Assembly: GCA_002314565.1 (NCBI GenBank)
Contig: DCGL01000165.1
Location: forward strand, 1-15,114
Length of the DNA stretch: 15,114 nucleotides
Direction: 5' to 3'
Origin: Clostridiales bacterium UBA1779
Lineage (GTDB): Bacteria; Bacillota; Clostridia; Oscillospirales; CAG-272
Shown here: one piece after another, positions 13,522-15,114 of the stretch
Position numbering within the stretch: position 1 is the first letter of the stretch
Layout of the letters: every line of letters begins with the position of its first letter
Position numbers and translations under genes: made by a program
Notes under the pieces: model-generated
Told to the model about the DNA's origin: nothing
The model's database searches: none
The model's input: only the letters and a program-made list of their open reading frames with translations

Positions 13522-15048
13522 ATGGAAGCTGTAAAAATCGGATGGAGCACCTGCGACATTTCAACCGACAAGCCGGTCATTATGCCGGGTCAGGCCTATC
13601 TGCGCGTTTCAAAAGGAGTCCACGACCCGATAACGAGCACTGCCCTCGTCATTGACGGCGGAAGTGATTACGTGATTTTCGTATCCGTCGATATGGTCGG
13701 ATGGGGTCCTGATTTTCTCGATACCGTAAGACGGCTCGTAAAAGAAAAGAATTCCGAAATCGATACGGACAAAATCATAGCCAACTTTACGCATACACAT
13801 GCCGGCGGAGCCCGCGGCCACGATAACGTCACCTATACTATCTCCGGACATCCCGAAGACACAATTCCCGTAAAGATCGAGATTGCTTCTTCCGATGAAT
13901 ATATTGATTTCTATACACGCAAGATTGCCGATGCAGTCGTTGATGCCTGGAACGGACGCCGTCCCGCAGGAATTGCCTACGGTTACGGCTATGCCGTCGT
14001 TGCGCACAGCCGAAGAGTCTGGTATAGCGACGATCTTTCAAAGCGCGCCGGCGTCGACGTAACAGATACCTTTGCCGTAAACGGTCACGCTGCAATGTAC
14101 GGAAAGACAAACGACGACAAGTTTTCGCACTATGAAGCCGGAGCCGACCATTTCATCAATCTGATGTATACCTTCGATGAGAATAATAAACTCACCGGCG
14201 CAATCGTCAACGTCCCATGCCCGTCCCAGAATTCGGAGCACTCGTATTATCTCAGCGCTTCATTCTGGAATGAAGTCAGAGAAAATCTGCGTGCAAAATA
14301 CGGAGATATCTTCATTCTTCCTCAGGCAGCCTGTGCAGGTGACCTTGCCCCGCGTATTCTTCATTATAAAGATGCCCAGAGCCGCCGCTTCCGCCTGAAA
14401 TACGGTGAAGCAGAAGAGGATATTGCGGAACTCAACGCAAGAAAGGACATCGCGGAACGAATCTGCGGTGCCTTTGACGAAGTTTATTCCTGGGCAAGTA
14501 AGGATATTCAGACCGAGGTGCCGGTTTTGCACTCCGTCCGCGAAATCAGCCTGCGCCGCAGACTGATTACAGATTCGGAATACGAATACTGCGTCGGAGG
14601 TCTTGCAGCGGCACGCGCCAAGTCTTACGTCACGACAGACGATCCCGAGGCGGATTTCAAGTACAACACGAAAATTCTTTCAGACCGCAAGAGATTCAAC
14701 GCGATTATCAACAGATACGAAAAACAGAAGACAAAAAAGGACATTCCGATGGAGCTTCATACCGTCCGCGTCGGCGAAATCGCCTTTGCGACCAATCCTT
14801 TTGAGCTTTACATGGACTATCAGCACAGAATGCAGGCACGTTCGCCCTTCATTCAGACCTTCTGCGTCGAGCTTTGCGCTCCGCCCGAAGCCTGCGTGGG
14901 AACGGCCGGATACCTCTGCACCGAGCGCGGCGAAGAGGGCAAGGGCTACAGCGCAATCATTTTCTCGTGTCAGGTTTCCCCCGAGGGCGGTCAGCAGCTC
15001 GTTGAAGAAACGCTGAAAAGCCTCGAAGAACTGGCGGATAAAGAATAA
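13522..15048 (+). CDS. Neutral/alkaline ceramidase-like hydrolase (N-terminal domain family), cytoplasmic
   Basis: 508 residues. The N-terminal two thirds resemble the neutral ceramidase catalytic domain: KIGWSTCDIS, a ALVIDGG/VIFVSVDMVG segment, and NFTHTHAGG with His91 and His93, matching the zinc-binding THTH motif. In true ceramidases a later His sits in a WFxxHG motif; here the corresponding stretch seems to read VNVPCPSQNSEHS (C233 to H240), so the metal site differs. ILPQAACAGDLAPR is also typical of the broader family. There is no signal peptide and no C-terminal immunoglobulin-like domain, unlike secreted ceramidases. An amidase or esterase acting on a glycoconjugate or amino sugar is more likely than ceramide cleavage, but this is inference. 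AAGGAG lies 7 nt before the ATG. It is divergent from the glycosidase and probably co-regulated with it. Confidence 0.82.
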   Translation: MEAVKIGWSTCDISTDKPVIMPGQAYLRVSKGVHDPITSTALVIDGGSDYVIFVSVDMVGWGPDFLDTVRRLVKEKNSEIDTDKIIANFTHTHAGGARGHDNVTYTISGHPEDTIPVKIEIASSDEYIDFYTRKIADAVVDAWNGRRPAGIAYGYGYAVVAHSRRVWYSDDLSKRAGVDVTDTFAVNGHAAMYGKTNDDKFSHYEAGADHFINLMYTFDENNKLTGAIVNVPCPSQNSEHSYYLSASFWNEVRENLRAKYGDIFILPQAACAGDLAPRILHYKDAQSRRFRLKYGEAEEDIAELNARKDIAERICGAFDEVYSWASKDIQTEVPVLHSVREISLRRRLITDSEYEYCVGGLAAARAKSYVTTDDPEADFKYNTKILSDRKRFNAIINRYEKQKTKKDIPMELHTVRVGEIAFATNPFELYMDYQHRMQARSPFIQTFCVELCAPPEACVGTAGYLCTERGEEGKGYSAIIFSCQVSPEGGQQLVEETLKSLEELADKE

Positions 15049-15062
15049 ATACCGAAATGTAG

Positions 15063-15114
15063 CCAGGGGACGTAAGTGGTGGTGCAATTTTGCACCACCA
15101 CTTACGTCCCCTGG
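15063..15114. repeat. Near-perfect 52-bp palindrome at the window edge (REP/MITE-like)
   Basis: Two arms of 25 bp (15063-15087 and 15090-15114) are exact reverse complements around a 2-nt centre. The left arm starts CCAGGGGACGTAAG and the right arm ends CTTACGTCCCCTGG. It lies 14 bp after the stop of the ceramidase-like gene, and the symmetry may continue past the end of the window. Size and form suit an interspersed palindrome mobilised by a Y1-type transposase. It could also work as a transcription barrier, but no T-run is visible within the window. Confidence 0.75.

Overview
The window looks like a chromosomal segment of a low-to-mid-GC Gram-positive anaerobe, most plausibly an uncultured gut clostridium (Oscillospirales/Ruminococcaceae-like). 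The signs are strong AGGAGG-type ribosome binding sites, a Bacillota-style lipoprotein signal peptide, consensus sigma-A promoters, and cofactor-rich anaerobic oxidoreductases beside intracellular glycan enzymes. The taxon is an inference; no rRNA or marker gene is present. I see no tRNA, rRNA, CRISPR array or transposase gene.

Layout. (1) 47-1923, minus strand: a two-gene unit with a YgjV-family membrane protein followed by a Gfo/Idh/MocA sugar-type oxidoreductase carrying a cysteine-rich insert. (2) 2180-3823, plus: a membrane protein fused to a spermidine-synthase-like domain, preceded by a leader with two strong inverted repeats. (3) 4042-11195, plus: a seven-gene block. It starts at a near-consensus promoter (TTGATA-17-TATAAT) and encodes a FecB/FecD/FecC-type ABC importer (lipoprotein, permease, ATPase), then a three-subunit molybdenum hydroxylase in the order FAD subunit, [2Fe-2S] subunit, molybdopterin subunit (the coxMSL order), then a MocA-like cytidylyltransferase. 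Most junctions overlap or nearly abut; the one real gap is 129 bp between the ATPase and the FAD subunit. A strong bidirectional terminator lies at 11208-11279. (4) 11323-13341, minus: a large cytoplasmic clan GH-A glycosidase-like protein. (5) 13522-15048, plus: a neutral ceramidase-like hydrolase, transcribed divergently from the glycosidase out of a compact back-to-back promoter region. (6) 15063-15114: a near-perfect 52-bp palindrome at the window edge, resembling a REP/MITE-type element.

How the genes may work together. The central block reads as a self-contained molybdenum-hydroxylase module: the importer may supply molybdate, tungstate or another cofactor precursor, the MocA-like enzyme would convert the molybdopterin cofactor to its cytosine dinucleotide form, and the three subunits form the holoenzyme. 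Its organic substrate cannot be read from the sequence. The glycosidase, the ceramidase-like hydrolase and the oxidoreductase all lack signal peptides, which fits intracellular processing of imported sugars or glycoconjugates.
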